Positions 1-9,252 are shown, counted from the stretch's first letter. The stretch is DNA of 64,000 bases from Sphingobacterium faecium (GCF_003054045.1 NZ_QBKH01000001.1:62001-126000), one strand, 5' to 3'. Numbers and translations: made by a program. Notes: generated from the sequence alone by a model not told the origin.

Positions 1-240
1 GCATAATATATTATTTAGAATTTTTAAAAATTAATGGCTTATTTGAATAAAATGGTTTATTTCCATCTTTAAGGTATTTGATCAGAAAGCATATTAGCAT
101 TGACAATCTGATGGTCCATTTGTTTATCTTTTAAAATTAAATATTTGCTGTATTGATTTTTTGTCTAACATACCAATATGAATGTTGTGATGATGGTCAA
201 TTTAAGTGAAATTATTTTACAAATAAGCCAGTCATAGAGT
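1..240. other. AT-rich intergenic stretch at left edge
   Basis: No convincing coding frame, RNA gene or hairpin is visible. In related genomes the gene after the two ompH genes is often glutamate racemase, but none of it lies in this window. This stretch may be its upstream region. Confidence 0.4.
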
Positions 241-357
241 AAGGTAAGGTAAGGTAAGGTAAGGTAAGGTAAGGTAAGGTAAGGTAAGGTAAGGTAAGGT
301 AAGGTAAGGTAAGGTAAGGTAAGGTAAGGTAAGGTAAGGTAAGGTAAGGTAAGGTAA
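241..357. repeat. Pentanucleotide microsatellite (AAGGT, 23 perfect copies)
   Basis: AAGGT is repeated without interruption from 241 to 355, followed by a partial unit. The complementary strand reads ACCTT. Because the unit is 5 bp, any slippage would shift a reading frame. The array translates on the minus strand as a Leu-Pro-Tyr-Leu-Thr repeat from a TTG codon near 362, but nothing else supports a protein. It abuts the terminator of the ompH genes and lies upstream of whatever gene is left of the window. Confidence 0.97.
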
Positions 358-401
358 AACAAAAAACAGCAATCCTTGTGGAGATTGCTGTTTTTTGTTT
401 T
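356..401 (-). terminator. Terminator after the ompH/skp genes
   Basis: A perfect 19-bp inverted repeat (356-374 with 383-401, 8-nt loop) has A-rich and T-rich outer arms, so it can work in both directions. It sits about 30 bp after the ompH stop codon at 433 and directly touches the AAGGT array. Confidence 0.85.
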
Positions 402-432
402 TATTCTGAAAAATCTTTCAGAGACAATTCAC

Positions 433-1005
433 TTATTTTTTTGCTGGAGTAGGAGCAGCAGTAGCTGAAATACCTAATTTGGTTTTCACAGCAGCAGTTA
501 AATCATCACCACCTTGAAAATAAGGAATGTTTGTACTTGAAATATCAAAAACATAAGCATATCCTTTTTCTTTGGATACGTTATTAAGTGCTTCTGACAC
601 TTTTCTATGAATCGGAGAAATTAACTCTTCTTCTTTTTTGTTTAAATCTTCTTGAGCAACACGTTGATTTTCGTTGATACGAGTTTCGATATCACGTAAT
701 TCAGTTCCTAGTTTTTGCAATTCAGCATCTACCGTTTCTTTGTTTGCTTCACTTCTATTACGTGCTTTGTCATTTGCTTCTTTTTGTTTTGTTTGATACA
801 TAGCATACATATCTTGAAGCTCTTTTGTTTTTCCATCACTTAACGTTTTCAATTGGCCTTCAGCCGTTTTGAATTCTGGAGTTGATTGAATAATTTCTGC
901 AAAATTGATATGACCAATTTTTTGTTGTGCATGAGCTAACTGAGTTGCAAAAAAAACTGCTACAAATGCAATAGCACCTTTAAATAAATTTTTCATTCTT
1001 TTCAT
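433..1005 (-). CDS. OmpH/Skp family periplasmic chaperone (second copy)
   Basis: Periplasmic chaperone of the Skp/OmpH family, which holds unfolded outer-membrane proteins on the way to the BAM complex. The ATG at 1005 gives a 190-residue protein with a short basic start, a hydrophobic segment and an AHAQ-type cleavage site, as expected for a Sec signal peptide. A longer frame to 1044 would start at TTG and spoil the signal peptide. After a short beta-strand (KIGHINFAEI) most of the protein is charged and coiled-coil forming, matching the tentacle helices of Skp. It is the last gene of the bamA cluster and is followed by a strong hairpin. The C-terminus is rich in Ala, Pro and Lys. Family sure; division of labour between the two copies unknown. 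Confidence 0.9.
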   Translation of the reverse strand: MKRMKNLFKGAIAFVAVFFATQLAHAQQKIGHINFAEIIQSTPEFKTAEGQLKTLSDGKTKELQDMYAMYQTKQKEANDKARNRSEANKETVDAELQKLGTELRDIETRINENQRVAQEDLNKKEEELISPIHRKVSEALNNVSKEKGYAYVFDISSTNIPYFQGGDDLTAAVKTKLGISATAAPTPAKK

Positions 1006-1113
1006 GTTAATCTTAAATCGTCTCTTTAAATTATTTCGAGACAAATTTTTGTGTTTCTAATTTAATACTTAATAATACTCCTATTCGTTCTCGCAATATT
1101 AATAAACTAATAT

Positions 1114-1647
1114 CTAGTTTGCAAGTGCAGGATTAGGTTTTAATCCTAATTTAATAATGACATCATTACTTTTGTCGAGTTTTGGATTAGCATAAAGAAA
1201 CGTCACTTCTTGACCTCTATCTAATATGATATCTAAACTTTGTGCTTGAGCTAAATCTTGAATTGCTTTAGAGACACGTTGTTGTATGGGTTGAACCAGT
1301 TTTTCACGTTGCTTAAATAACTCACCTTCAAAACCAAATTTTTGCTTTTGATAATCTTTAACATCTTTTTCTTTTTTCACGATTTCATCTTCACGACGTC
1401 TACGCATATCTTCGTTTAATAAAACTTGATCATTTTGATATGCTTTATACAGTTTTTCTATTTCAGCGTATTGCTGATCGACATCTTGTTGCCATTTTTG
1501 AGATAAATCATCTAATTGTTTTTGAGCAGACGTATATTCAGGAATATGTTTTAAAATATATTCTGAATTCACATATGCAAAATTTTGTGCAAAAGTAGCT
1601 GATACGGTAACTACAACAAATGCTATTACTAAAACTATTTTTTTCAT
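1114..1647 (-). CDS. OmpH/Skp family periplasmic chaperone (first copy)
   Basis: A 177-residue Skp/OmpH protein with a clear signal peptide (MKKIVLVIAF... ending TFAQ), a strand with the FAYVNSEYIL motif, a long charged coiled coil and a C-terminal DIILDRG strand pair. It probably shields outer-membrane barrel proteins before delivery to BamA, encoded just upstream on the same strand. Tandem non-identical ompH genes behind bamA are usual in Bacteroidota. The distance to the next ompH copy is about 110 bp. Confidence 0.92.
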   Translation of the reverse strand: MKKIVLVIAFVVVTVSATFAQNFAYVNSEYILKHIPEYTSAQKQLDDLSQKWQQDVDQQYAEIEKLYKAYQNDQVLLNEDMRRRREDEIVKKEKDVKDYQKQKFGFEGELFKQREKLVQPIQQRVSKAIQDLAQAQSLDIILDRGQEVTFLYANPKLDKSNDVIIKLGLKPNPALAN

Positions 1648-1725
1648 GTTATTTATGTTATACTTTCAACTAATATATGAATTTCTTCTTTATGACATTT
1701 AATATTGCAAAAAGTTTAAGCGAGA

Positions 1726-4293
1726 TTAAAATCCTCCCATGTTTTGCATAATACTAAATGTAAAGTTTTGTTTCCATGTACTGCTTGGTAAGCCTGGGAT
1801 CGGATCAAATGCATGACCGTAATCAATACCTAACATACCAAATATAGGTAAGAAGATACGTGCTCCAACACCTGCTGAGCGTCTTACTTTGAATGGATTA
1901 TATTCTGAAAACTTATTCCAAGTATTACCTGCTTCAGCAAAAGCTAATACGAAAACCGTTGCTTGTTCATTTAACATTACAGGATGTCTCAATTCCATTT
2001 GGTATTTGGTATAAATTGGACTTCCTGAATTTCTTGCAATATTAACATTTTGAGTCCCTTCTGGAATAATAACACCATTTGCATAACCACGCATCGCGAT
2101 GATCTCAGATCCTTGTAAGAAGTCAAACCCTTGCATACCATCACCACCGACTTTGAAACGTTCAAATGTAGAAATGCCTGTTTTATTAGAATAACTACCT
2201 AAGAAACCAAATTGTGCCTGTGCTTTGAATACCAATTTACCAGCAATTTTTGCATACCATTGTGAATCAAATTTCCATTTATGATATTCTGTCCATTTGT
2301 ATTTCACATTATTTTCTGCTGTTTCATAATTGATATTATTAAATAGCGAGTATGGTGGCGTAACTTGAACGGAGAACTTAAGGTTAGATCCTGAAGTTGG
2401 ATAGATCGGCGCATCAATTGTATTACGGCTGAATTCCTGTGTTAAGTTTATATTGTATGCTGTACCATTGTCAAATAAGAAATAGTTGGCATAATTCTGC
2501 AATTTGTAACGTTGAAACGATAGGGAAGTGTTGGCTTGGAACCAGTTATCTGGCCATTGTAAACGCTTACCTAAGGTTGCGGTTACACCTGTCATCCATA
2601 TCCGGTTCAGTTCTGAATCTTTTACCGTTTGCTCTCCAGTATAGTAATTAAAACCTCCATATGATGAACTAGATGTATAGGCGCTTAAACCAAAATAGAT
2701 TGGTTTTTTACCACCTAACCATGGCTCTGTAAAGGAGAAACTATAGGATTGGTAACGTTTACCTGAAGTCTGTCCACGGATACTTAATTTTTGTCCGTCA
2801 CCACGCGGCAATGGCTTCCAAGAGCTCTTATTGAAAAGATTACTTGTCGAGAAGTTATTGAAGGTCAATCCTAAAGTACCGATGATCTGTCCGGCACCGT
2901 AACCTCCTGATAGCTCCACTTGATCTGAGGGCTTCTCTGCTACGTTATATAAGATATCTACTGTTCCTTCAGCATGGTTTAAATTTGTAGGAACTGGATT
3001 TGTCTTTTGCTCATCAAAATTACCCAATTGTGCAATTTCTCGAACAGAAGTCATAATTGCTTCTTTTGAAAACTTTTGACCTGGCTTGGTACGAATGGAT
3101 CTTAATACCACACGGTCATTGGTCACATCGTTTCCTTTTATTAATACATTATTAATAGTATACTGTGCACCTTCATATACGCGTAAATTGAGATCAATCG
3201 TATCGTTATATATGCGTGTTTGTTCTGGATCAATCGAGAATGTCAAATAGCCATCATTCATATATAATGAAGAAATGTCATCACTATTTCTACCACCGCC
3301 CAACAATTTAGTATTCAGTTTTTCTTCGCTAAAAATATCACCTTTGCGTATACCTAAAATTCTATTTAAAACGGTGTCTGTATATTTCGCATTTCCAGAC
3401 CATTTGATATTACCCACATAATATTTAGGACCTTCATATACATCAATATTGACTAAGACATTTTTATCGTCAACTTTAATGACAGAGTCTTGTATGATTT
3501 CTGCATCTCGGAAACCTTTGTTCTGCATTTTAGAAACCAAAGTTTCCTTTGCTTCTTTATATTTTTCTTCTTTGAATTTTCCAGGACCAAAAATACGGAA
3601 CCATGCTTTTTGCTTAACTCCTTTTAAATTCTTTCGGAGTTGTTTCTGTGTAAATTCTTTATTGCCTGTGAATGTTATCTTTTTTACACGAACTTTGTTT
3701 TTACGATCTACATCGGCAATTAATATCTCATTATTGGCCTGAGCACTATCTTTTTCGGTGCTAATTTTAATTTCTGGATATAAATAAGCTTTCTCTCTTA
3801 AGAAACGTTGGATGGTATTGCGTGTGGTATTGATCAAATTTTCATTGACAACTTTACCGGCGTTATCATTTAATCTTTTACGAACTTCTTCTGTTTGGCT
3901 TTTACTCAAACCTTTAATATCTATTCGCGTTAAACGAGGTCTTTCAACAACACGAATGTTTAGAAAAATGGTTTCACCTTCTATTTTTTCTGACCATAAT
4001 TGTACGTCATCAAAAAGCCCTTGAGCCATCATCACTTTCACTACATTGGATGTGGCTTCACTAGGAACTTCAATGTATTGCCCCACAACAAGTTTAGATA
4101 TCGTAATTAATACATTGTTGTCAAGATGCTGCGTTCCTGAAACTGTCACACCACCAATGATATAGTCTTTAGGGGATAAATAACTTATTTGGTTGGGATC
4201 ATTCAGGTTTATAGCAGTTCCATTCACTTGAGCTTGTGCGAATTGTGGTTGGGTACATGCTAAAAATAATATAACAATAAGTATGCGCTTCAT
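1726..4293 (-). CDS. bamA: BamA outer-membrane protein assembly factor
   Basis: Central subunit of the BAM complex, which folds beta-barrel proteins into the outer membrane. The 855-residue product has a signal peptide (MKRILIVILF... TQPQFAQA), a series of POTRA domains to about residue 460 with repeated Y-x-G and strand patterns (for example YYVGNIKWSG and YTINNVLIKG), then an Omp85 barrel. The barrel contains the conserved GGDGMQGFD-like and MRGYANG motifs around residues 710-740 and ends in an aromatic residue (NMGGF). It lies between uppS and the two ompH genes, so chaperone and insertase are probably made together. Confidence 0.97.
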   Translation of the reverse strand: MKRILIVILFLACTQPQFAQAQVNGTAINLNDPNQISYLSPKDYIIGGVTVSGTQHLDNNVLITISKLVVGQYIEVPSEATSNVVKVMMAQGLFDDVQLWSEKIEGETIFLNIRVVERPRLTRIDIKGLSKSQTEEVRKRLNDNAGKVVNENLINTTRNTIQRFLREKAYLYPEIKISTEKDSAQANNEILIADVDRKNKVRVKKITFTGNKEFTQKQLRKNLKGVKQKAWFRIFGPGKFKEEKYKEAKETLVSKMQNKGFRDAEIIQDSVIKVDDKNVLVNIDVYEGPKYYVGNIKWSGNAKYTDTVLNRILGIRKGDIFSEEKLNTKLLGGGRNSDDISSLYMNDGYLTFSIDPEQTRIYNDTIDLNLRVYEGAQYTINNVLIKGNDVTNDRVVLRSIRTKPGQKFSKEAIMTSVREIAQLGNFDEQKTNPVPTNLNHAEGTVDILYNVAEKPSDQVELSGGYGAGQIIGTLGLTFNNFSTSNLFNKSSWKPLPRGDGQKLSIRGQTSGKRYQSYSFSFTEPWLGGKKPIYFGLSAYTSSSSYGGFNYYTGEQTVKDSELNRIWMTGVTATLGKRLQWPDNWFQANTSLSFQRYKLQNYANYFLFDNGTAYNINLTQEFSRNTIDAPIYPTSGSNLKFSVQVTPPYSLFNNINYETAENNVKYKWTEYHKWKFDSQWYAKIAGKLVFKAQAQFGFLGSYSNKTGISTFERFKVGGDGMQGFDFLQGSEIIAMRGYANGVIIPEGTQNVNIARNSGSPIYTKYQMELRHPVMLNEQATVFVLAFAEAGNTWNKFSEYNPFKVRRSAGVGARIFLPIFGMLGIDYGHAFDPIPGLPSSTWKQNFTFSIMQNMGGF

Positions 4294-4415
4294 TTATAAA
4301 TTTTTATTGATGCTAAAGTACATCAATCAGTTGTTAATTTTTGTTAATTAAGAAAAATTTAAGAACCAGCAAAATATGAAGGTTTAAAATCAGTCAGCAA
4401 AGTTACTAATAAAGA

Positions 4416-5153
4416 TTAGATCTGCTCACTTGTTTTTCCAAATCTTCTCTCACGCTGTTGATAATCAAGAATAGCCTTAAATAGATCTTCTTGTTCAAAT
4501 TCTGGCCACATCTTATCTAAGAAACAAAATTCAGCATAGGCAATCTGCCATAAAAGGAAGTTGCTAATTCTGTATTCTCCACTTGTACGTATTAATAAAT
4601 CAGGGTTTGGTATGTTGGATGTATAGAGATTTTGTTGAAATACTTCAGTTGTAATCTCGTCGACGTTAAGTTCACCTTTTAATACTTTTTCTGCAATATT
4701 TTTTGTGGCCTGTACAATTTCCTCTTGAGAACTATAGCTTAATGCCAGCGTTAACACACAATTGGTATTGTGTGCAGTCATATCCATTGTTTCTTGTAAT
4801 TTTTCTTGACAATTTTTAGGAAGTTTAGACAGATCTCCGATGGCATTTAGACGGACACCGTTTTTCTGAAAAGTTTTGATTTCTTTTTTTAGTGAAGAAA
4901 CCAATAGTTCCATGAGGGCTATTACTTCTAATCGAGGACGATTCCAATTTTCTGTAGAGAAAGCATATAAAGTAAGATGTTTTACCCCAACTTGAATAGT
5001 TGCTTCTAGTGCCTCTCTAACAGCCTTGACACCATTTTGATGACCAAAAATTCGCAATTTCCCTTTTTCCTTTGCCCATCTTCCATTGCCGTCCATAATA
5101 ATGGCAATATGTTGTGGAAGCTTATTTTTGTCAATATGATCTATTGTGCTCAT
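4416..5153 (-). CDS. uppS: Isoprenyl transferase / undecaprenyl diphosphate synthase
   Basis: Cis-prenyltransferase making the C55 lipid carrier for peptidoglycan and other envelope glycans. At 245 residues it has normal length. It shows the N-terminal MDGNGRWA signature with the catalytic Asp at residue 21, the FSTENWNRP motif near 70-79 and the C-terminal RTSGEYRISNFLLWQ and YAEFCF blocks that bind diphosphate and Mg. It starts with ATG at 5153 and lies 122 bp upstream of bamA on the same strand. A gap of about 400 bp separates it from nadK. Confidence 0.97.
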   Translation of the reverse strand: MSTIDHIDKNKLPQHIAIIMDGNGRWAKEKGKLRIFGHQNGVKAVREALEATIQVGVKHLTLYAFSTENWNRPRLEVIALMELLVSSLKKEIKTFQKNGVRLNAIGDLSKLPKNCQEKLQETMDMTAHNTNCVLTLALSYSSQEEIVQATKNIAEKVLKGELNVDEITTEVFQQNLYTSNIPNPDLLIRTSGEYRISNFLLWQIAYAEFCFLDKMWPEFEQEDLFKAILDYQQRERRFGKTSEQI

Positions 5154-5570
5154 GTTCTATTTCTTTACTTCTGCCTATCTCGCGATTGGTAAAACCATTT
5201 ATATCTATAACCTTATATCATACATGAAATAGGTATAGTCGTGATTCCATCAAAATTAGCCTTATCTTTATATGCATAACGGTATGCTATCTGTCGTTAT
5301 GATTGAATGTTGATCGTCTAATTATATGTATGAATTGAAAATTACTTTGATCAACAATTATAGCTTGTCTTCATCTATATTTCTTTTTTTGATTTCAAAT
5401 TCAATAACTCGCCGTTACTATTATTAAGTGAATAATCAGCATTGAGCGATTTTTGCTCAATAAATCTCAATTTTTTGAATAGAGTAAGCTAAATGAATAA
5501 GTTCTTCAAAATATTTTGTGGTAAATATAAATCTTTTTGATGAATAGAGAATTAGAAATTATTGCTAATA
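5154..5570. other. 417-bp gap between nadK and uppS
   Basis: I see no open frame of useful length. One short hairpin (ATTGAGC at 5441-5447 with GCTCAAT at 5455-5461) could mark the end of the nadK transcript but lacks a clear T tract on that strand. In several relatives an outer-membrane protein gene (DUF6089 type) sits here; it appears to be absent. The uppS promoter presumably lies in this stretch. Confidence 0.4.
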
Positions 5571-6458
5571 TCAATAATTTCTAACGTCGAGCCCCCAAAG
5601 TAATTTCTCTCTTAGGGTCTCAAAATAGCTTTCTCCATCTAACCTGATTAAATTAATGTAGAATGGTGCTTTTGTGATTTTCAATTTAACGTTACTCGCA
5701 ATTGTTTCATTTTTTGAATCACAGCTCAAAATATATTTTTCAGATCGGCTTTCAATTTCTAAATCTAATTCAAACTCAGATGATATGACTACAGGACGTA
5801 CATTCAAGTTGTGCGGGGAAATTGGAGTGATCACAAAATTGCCACTTCCCGGCATGATAATAGGACCCCCACAACTTAGAGAGTAGGCAGTCGAGCCGGT
5901 CGGAGTGGCAATAATCAGACCATCTGCCCAATAAGAATTTAAAAGTTCTCCATTTAAGTAGGCATTAATAGTGATCATGGCAGAGCTATCGTACCTAAAA
6001 ACAGTAATATCATTTAAAGCATAATTGCTGTTTCCTCCAAACAATTCTTTATCTGGGGATTCAACTGCCAAAAGTGCTCTTTTTTGAATTTTATAATTTT
6101 TAACAAGAATTTGATCAATGGATGTTTCAAAATCAGTTTTATTTATCGAAGCTAAAAAACCCAATCTTCCGAAATTGATACCAGCGATGGGTATGCCTGA
6201 GTTGTGAATTAGTGATACTGCGGATAACATGGTCCCATCTCCGCCGAGGCTTAACATAAAATCGGTATCTAGAGGAAGGTCAATATTAGAAGTGTAGGTC
6301 GAAAAGTTTTTATTACACTCAAATTGGTTCTTAAGGAAGTTGTAAAAACTATCGTAAATCCATATTTCTACATCTTTCGCAATTAAATATTCTAGTAAAT
6401 GTCTTACATGGGGAATAACTGAAGGAGTAAATTCTCTACCATAAATTGCCACTCTCAT
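5571..6458 (-). CDS. nadK: NAD kinase
   Basis: ATP-NAD kinase, the only route to NADP in most bacteria. Starting at the ATG at 6458 gives a 295-residue protein beginning MRVAIYGREF, the usual start in Bacteroidota; the frame extends further upstream but adds an unlikely leader. The nucleotide motif GGDGTML lies at residues 72-78, followed by INFGRLGFL and by the Gly-rich catalytic segment TPTGSTAYSLSCGGP. It follows the CBS-domain gene by about 75 bp on the same strand, a conserved pairing in the phylum. Confidence 0.96.
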   Translation of the reverse strand: MRVAIYGREFTPSVIPHVRHLLEYLIAKDVEIWIYDSFYNFLKNQFECNKNFSTYTSNIDLPLDTDFMLSLGGDGTMLSAVSLIHNSGIPIAGINFGRLGFLASINKTDFETSIDQILVKNYKIQKRALLAVESPDKELFGGNSNYALNDITVFRYDSSAMITINAYLNGELLNSYWADGLIIATPTGSTAYSLSCGGPIIMPGSGNFVITPISPHNLNVRPVVISSEFELDLEIESRSEKYILSCDSKNETIASNVKLKITKAPFYINLIRLDGESYFETLREKLLWGLDVRNY

Positions 6459-6532
6459 ATTTGTACAGTATTTTTTATCTAGCAGTAATGATTGTCTTTG
6501 TTTGCCAAAGATGAGAAAAAACAAGCGTATTG

Positions 6533-7195
6533 CTAAATATTGATGTAATTCATTAATTGTTTGTACCGATCTTCTAGATCATCAAACTCTTGTAAGGTGT
6601 TGAAACTTGCCATGACCTTATAATTTTGTCTTGCGAAAGAGGAAAGTAAATTTGCGATATTTGATTGATCGACTTTTATAGTTACTTGGATTGTAGCATT
6701 TTCAAGCACTGCTTGTGTTGAACAATTCAATATTTGACAATTCTCAACTTCAACCAAGTGGGCAATTTTGGACAATGAAAAATCATGAGCACCGATTTCT
6801 AAAACTATAATAGCTCCAACGTCATTAAGGGATTGTAGAACCGAAATCGTTTTGATTAACTCTAAGGAAGTCAATAGTCCTCTAAAATTATTGTGTTCAT
6901 CTAAAACTGGCAAGATATCCATATGGTATGCTGTCATTAAGCGAATCGCATCATAAGGATGCTGACTTGCCATGACATATATAGGATCTGTTCTTAAATG
7001 AATCGTAGCAACAGTGAATTGATCATCAAGGGCATTTAATAAATCATTTTGGGTTATATAACCCAAATAGTTATCGCCGTCTACGACTGGTAGTAAATGA
7101 AATTGGAAATCTTCCATTCGATCTAAGGCAAAGGCGATCGTGTCAGTTTGCTTTATAGTCGTGTTTTGTGATAGGGGGATGTTCGCTATATACAT
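6533..7195 (-). CDS. CBS-domain protein (upstream of nadK)
   Basis: A 220-residue soluble protein with two CBS motifs in roughly the first 125 residues (for example DRMEDFQFHLLPVVDGDNYLG and the MDILPVLDEHNNFRGLL repeat), followed by an ACT-like beta/alpha tail. CBS pairs usually bind adenine nucleotides. Its place directly upstream of nadK suggests sensing of adenylate or NAD(P) state, but this is inference. It starts with ATG at 7195 and is divergent from the acyltransferase at 7427. Confidence 0.85.
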   Translation of the reverse strand: MYIANIPLSQNTTIKQTDTIAFALDRMEDFQFHLLPVVDGDNYLGYITQNDLLNALDDQFTVATIHLRTDPIYVMASQHPYDAIRLMTAYHMDILPVLDEHNNFRGLLTSLELIKTISVLQSLNDVGAIIVLEIGAHDFSLSKIAHLVEVENCQILNCSTQAVLENATIQVTIKVDQSNIANLLSSFARQNYKVMASFNTLQEFDDLEDRYKQLMNYINI

Positions 7196-7307
7196 GTCCG
7201 TTGTTTATCTGTATACTATTGACCTTAAATTTAATAAAATGTTTAAACAATCCGATTTTTATTAATAAAAAAGATTGATCACGTTAAAGGTCATTAAATT
7301 TTTACTT

Positions 7308-7315
7308 TAACTTTG
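7308..7315 (+). promoter_or_regulatory. Putative promoter -7 element for the acyltransferase pair
   Basis: TAACTTTG matches the Bacteroidota -7 consensus TAnnTTTG. It lies about 110 bp before the ATG at 7427. No good -33 TTTG was seen, so confidence is moderate. Confidence 0.45.
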
Positions 7316-7426
7316 CACTGTTTATATATTATTGATAATGGATTGTACAAATTTTATCTACTTTTACAAAAGTGCGATTTATATTTTGAATATGTAACGT
7401 AGTTAAATCATAGTACTGGAATTTTT

Positions 7427-8260
7427 ATGGGTGAGGTTGCAAGTCAGAAATTTATTGAAGTTAGGGAAGTAATTCGAAAGAAGAGTCCAAAATTAGCCAA
7501 ATGGATTCCCTCTTTCTTATTAAAATATTTAGAGCGAACTATTCACGAGGATGATATCAATGATATTATGACTCGTTTTGCACATTTACAAGGATTGGAC
7601 TTCGTAGATGCCCTAATAAAAGATTTAGGCGTCCATGTCGAGTTAAGGGGCGCGGAAAATATTCCCACTCATGAAAGTGTTATTTTTGCTTCTAATCATC
7701 CCTTAGGAGGTCTAGATGGGATTGCATTTATGCATGCTATCGGACAATATCGTAAAGATGTTAAGTTTCTGGTTAATGATATATTAATGAATGTAGGTAA
7801 TCTGCAACCCTTATTTATACCAGTTAATAAATTAGGCGGGCAGGGAAAGAGTGGTATTGCTGCTATTGAACAGGCTTATGCTTCTGATACCGCGCTATTG
7901 GTATTTCCGGCGGGTCTAGTCTCTAGAAAGCAATCAGATGGGAGGATTGAAGATCTTGAATGGAAGAAAAGTTTTATAAATAAGGCAAAGAAATATAAAA
8001 AAGATATCGTACCGGTATACATTGAGGGTAAAAACTCTAACTTTTTTTATAATTTTGCAAGGCTAAGACAGAAGATTGGCTTAAAGGCAAATTTGGAAAT
8101 GCTTTATCTACCTGATGAAATGTTTTCTCAACGCAACCAAACTGTGACGATTGTTATCGGCGAGAAAATATCTTACACACATTTTGATCAATCTAAAGGC
8201 GAAAAAAAATGGGCTGAAGAGGTTAAGCGATTGGTTTACGGAATGTCTCAAGAAAAATAG
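7427..8260 (+). CDS. Lysophospholipid-type acyltransferase, probable O-acyltransferase of amino-acid lipids (GlsA-like)
   Basis: PlsC-like acyltransferase of 277 residues. The catalytic NHPLGGLDG motif (variant of H-x4-D) lies near residues 89-97, and FPAGLVSRK matches the glycerophosphate-binding region of the family. The next gene starts 4 bp after its stop and encodes a hemolysin-type GNAT protein. In Bacteroides the same pair (GlsB then GlsA) makes N-acyl, then O-acylated, glycine lipids, and Sphingobacterium is known for similar serine/glycine lipids. The assignment to that pathway rests on this pairing; a plain lysophosphatidate acyltransferase remains possible. Confidence 0.8.
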   Translation: MGEVASQKFIEVREVIRKKSPKLAKWIPSFLLKYLERTIHEDDINDIMTRFAHLQGLDFVDALIKDLGVHVELRGAENIPTHESVIFASNHPLGGLDGIAFMHAIGQYRKDVKFLVNDILMNVGNLQPLFIPVNKLGGQGKSGIAAIEQAYASDTALLVFPAGLVSRKQSDGRIEDLEWKKSFINKAKKYKKDIVPVYIEGKNSNFFYNFARLRQKIGLKANLEMLYLPDEMFSQRNQTVTIVIGEKISYTHFDQSKGEKKWAEEVKRLVYGMSQEK

Positions 8261-8264
8261 AATT

Positions 8265-9224
8265 ATGCAAGAAATTATTGCTCCAGTTGATAGAAAGTTG
8301 TTAAAAGCAGAGCTAGGTAAAGATGCTTTTATACGTTACACTAACAACGGAAATAACGAAATATACTTAATCAATTATCATAATGCACCCAATGTGATGC
8401 GTGAGATAGGACGATTAAGAGAATTAACTTTTAGAGGTGCCGGTGGTGGTACTGGATTATCAATCGATATTGACGAAAATGATACCTGTGAAGATTGTTA
8501 TGATCAATTGATCGCATGGAATCCAGAAGAAGAGGAGGTTGTTGCTGGTTATCGTGTGATTAAATGTGCCAATGCCTCTATGAAAGATGGTATTCCGAAT
8601 TTATCTACTGCACATTATTTTCAATTATCAGAACGATTCAAAAGTGACTATTTACCTTATACCATTGAATTAGGTCGATCATTTGTACAACCCAAATTTC
8701 AGCCTGCCATCGATAATCGTAAAGGAATCTTCTCATTAGATAATCTGTGGGATGGACTTGGCGCTTTAGTGATGATCAATCCGGATATCAAATACCTATT
8801 TGGAAAAGTGACCATGTATCCTCATTATAATAAAGAAGCGCGTGGTATGCTACTTTATTTTATGGAGTATCATTTTCCTGATAAGGAAAATCTAGTAGTA
8901 CCTATTCCTAGTTTGAATTGTGAAAATGATTTTTCACAGTATGAGGGTATGTTTGACGGTTTAGATTATAAAGAATCCTATAAACTATTAAATAGTAAAA
9001 TACGTGCATTGGGAGAAAATATCCCCCCTTTAATCAATACCTATATGAATCTTTCACCAACGATGAAATCATTTGGAACAGCTATTAATGATGAATTTGG
9101 TGAGGTAGAAGAGACTGGAATTTTGATTACAATAGCGGATGTATATCCCGTTAAAAAGGAGAGACATATGAATACTTTCGAACGCGATCGTGAGTATGGC
9201 AACAAAAAACCAAAGAGAGGCTAA
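8265..9224 (+). CDS. Hemolysin-type GNAT N-acyltransferase, probable amino-acid lipid synthase (GlsB-like)
   Basis: A 319-residue GNAT-fold acyltransferase of the 'putative hemolysin' family, starting at the ATG at 8265 only 4 bp after the preceding stop. A longer in-frame leader would overlap the upstream gene. Recognisable parts are RELTFRGAGGGTG, the DQLIAWNPEEEEVVAGYRV core and the ELGRSFVQPKFQP segment that contacts acyl-ACP in OlsB-like enzymes. It likely transfers a 3-hydroxyacyl chain from ACP to the amino group of glycine or a related amino acid, its partner adding the second chain. Its TAA stop lies in the loop of the terminator hairpin. Confidence 0.8.
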   Translation: MQEIIAPVDRKLLKAELGKDAFIRYTNNGNNEIYLINYHNAPNVMREIGRLRELTFRGAGGGTGLSIDIDENDTCEDCYDQLIAWNPEEEEVVAGYRVIKCANASMKDGIPNLSTAHYFQLSERFKSDYLPYTIELGRSFVQPKFQPAIDNRKGIFSLDNLWDGLGALVMINPDIKYLFGKVTMYPHYNKEARGMLLYFMEYHFPDKENLVVPIPSLNCENDFSQYEGMFDGLDYKESYKLLNSKIRALGENIPPLINTYMNLSPTMKSFGTAINDEFGEVEETGILITIADVYPVKKERHMNTFERDREYGNKKPKRG

Positions 9225-9238
9225 GCCTCTCTTTTTTT
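9214..9238. terminator. Bidirectional terminator between acyltransferases and RNA helicase
   Basis: AGAGAGGC at 9214-9221 pairs with GCCTCTCT at 9225-9232 around a 3-nt TAA loop that is also the stop codon of the upstream gene. A run of T follows on the plus strand. The helicase gene ends at 9253 on the other strand, so the hairpin can serve both. Confidence 0.85.
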
Positions 9239-9252
9239 ATATGTTTCTTTAT

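Noticed and set aside
165..362. 65-codon minus-strand frame across the AAGGT array
   Set aside because: It begins with TTG and is mostly the translated microsatellite, lying after a terminator; no independent sign of coding.
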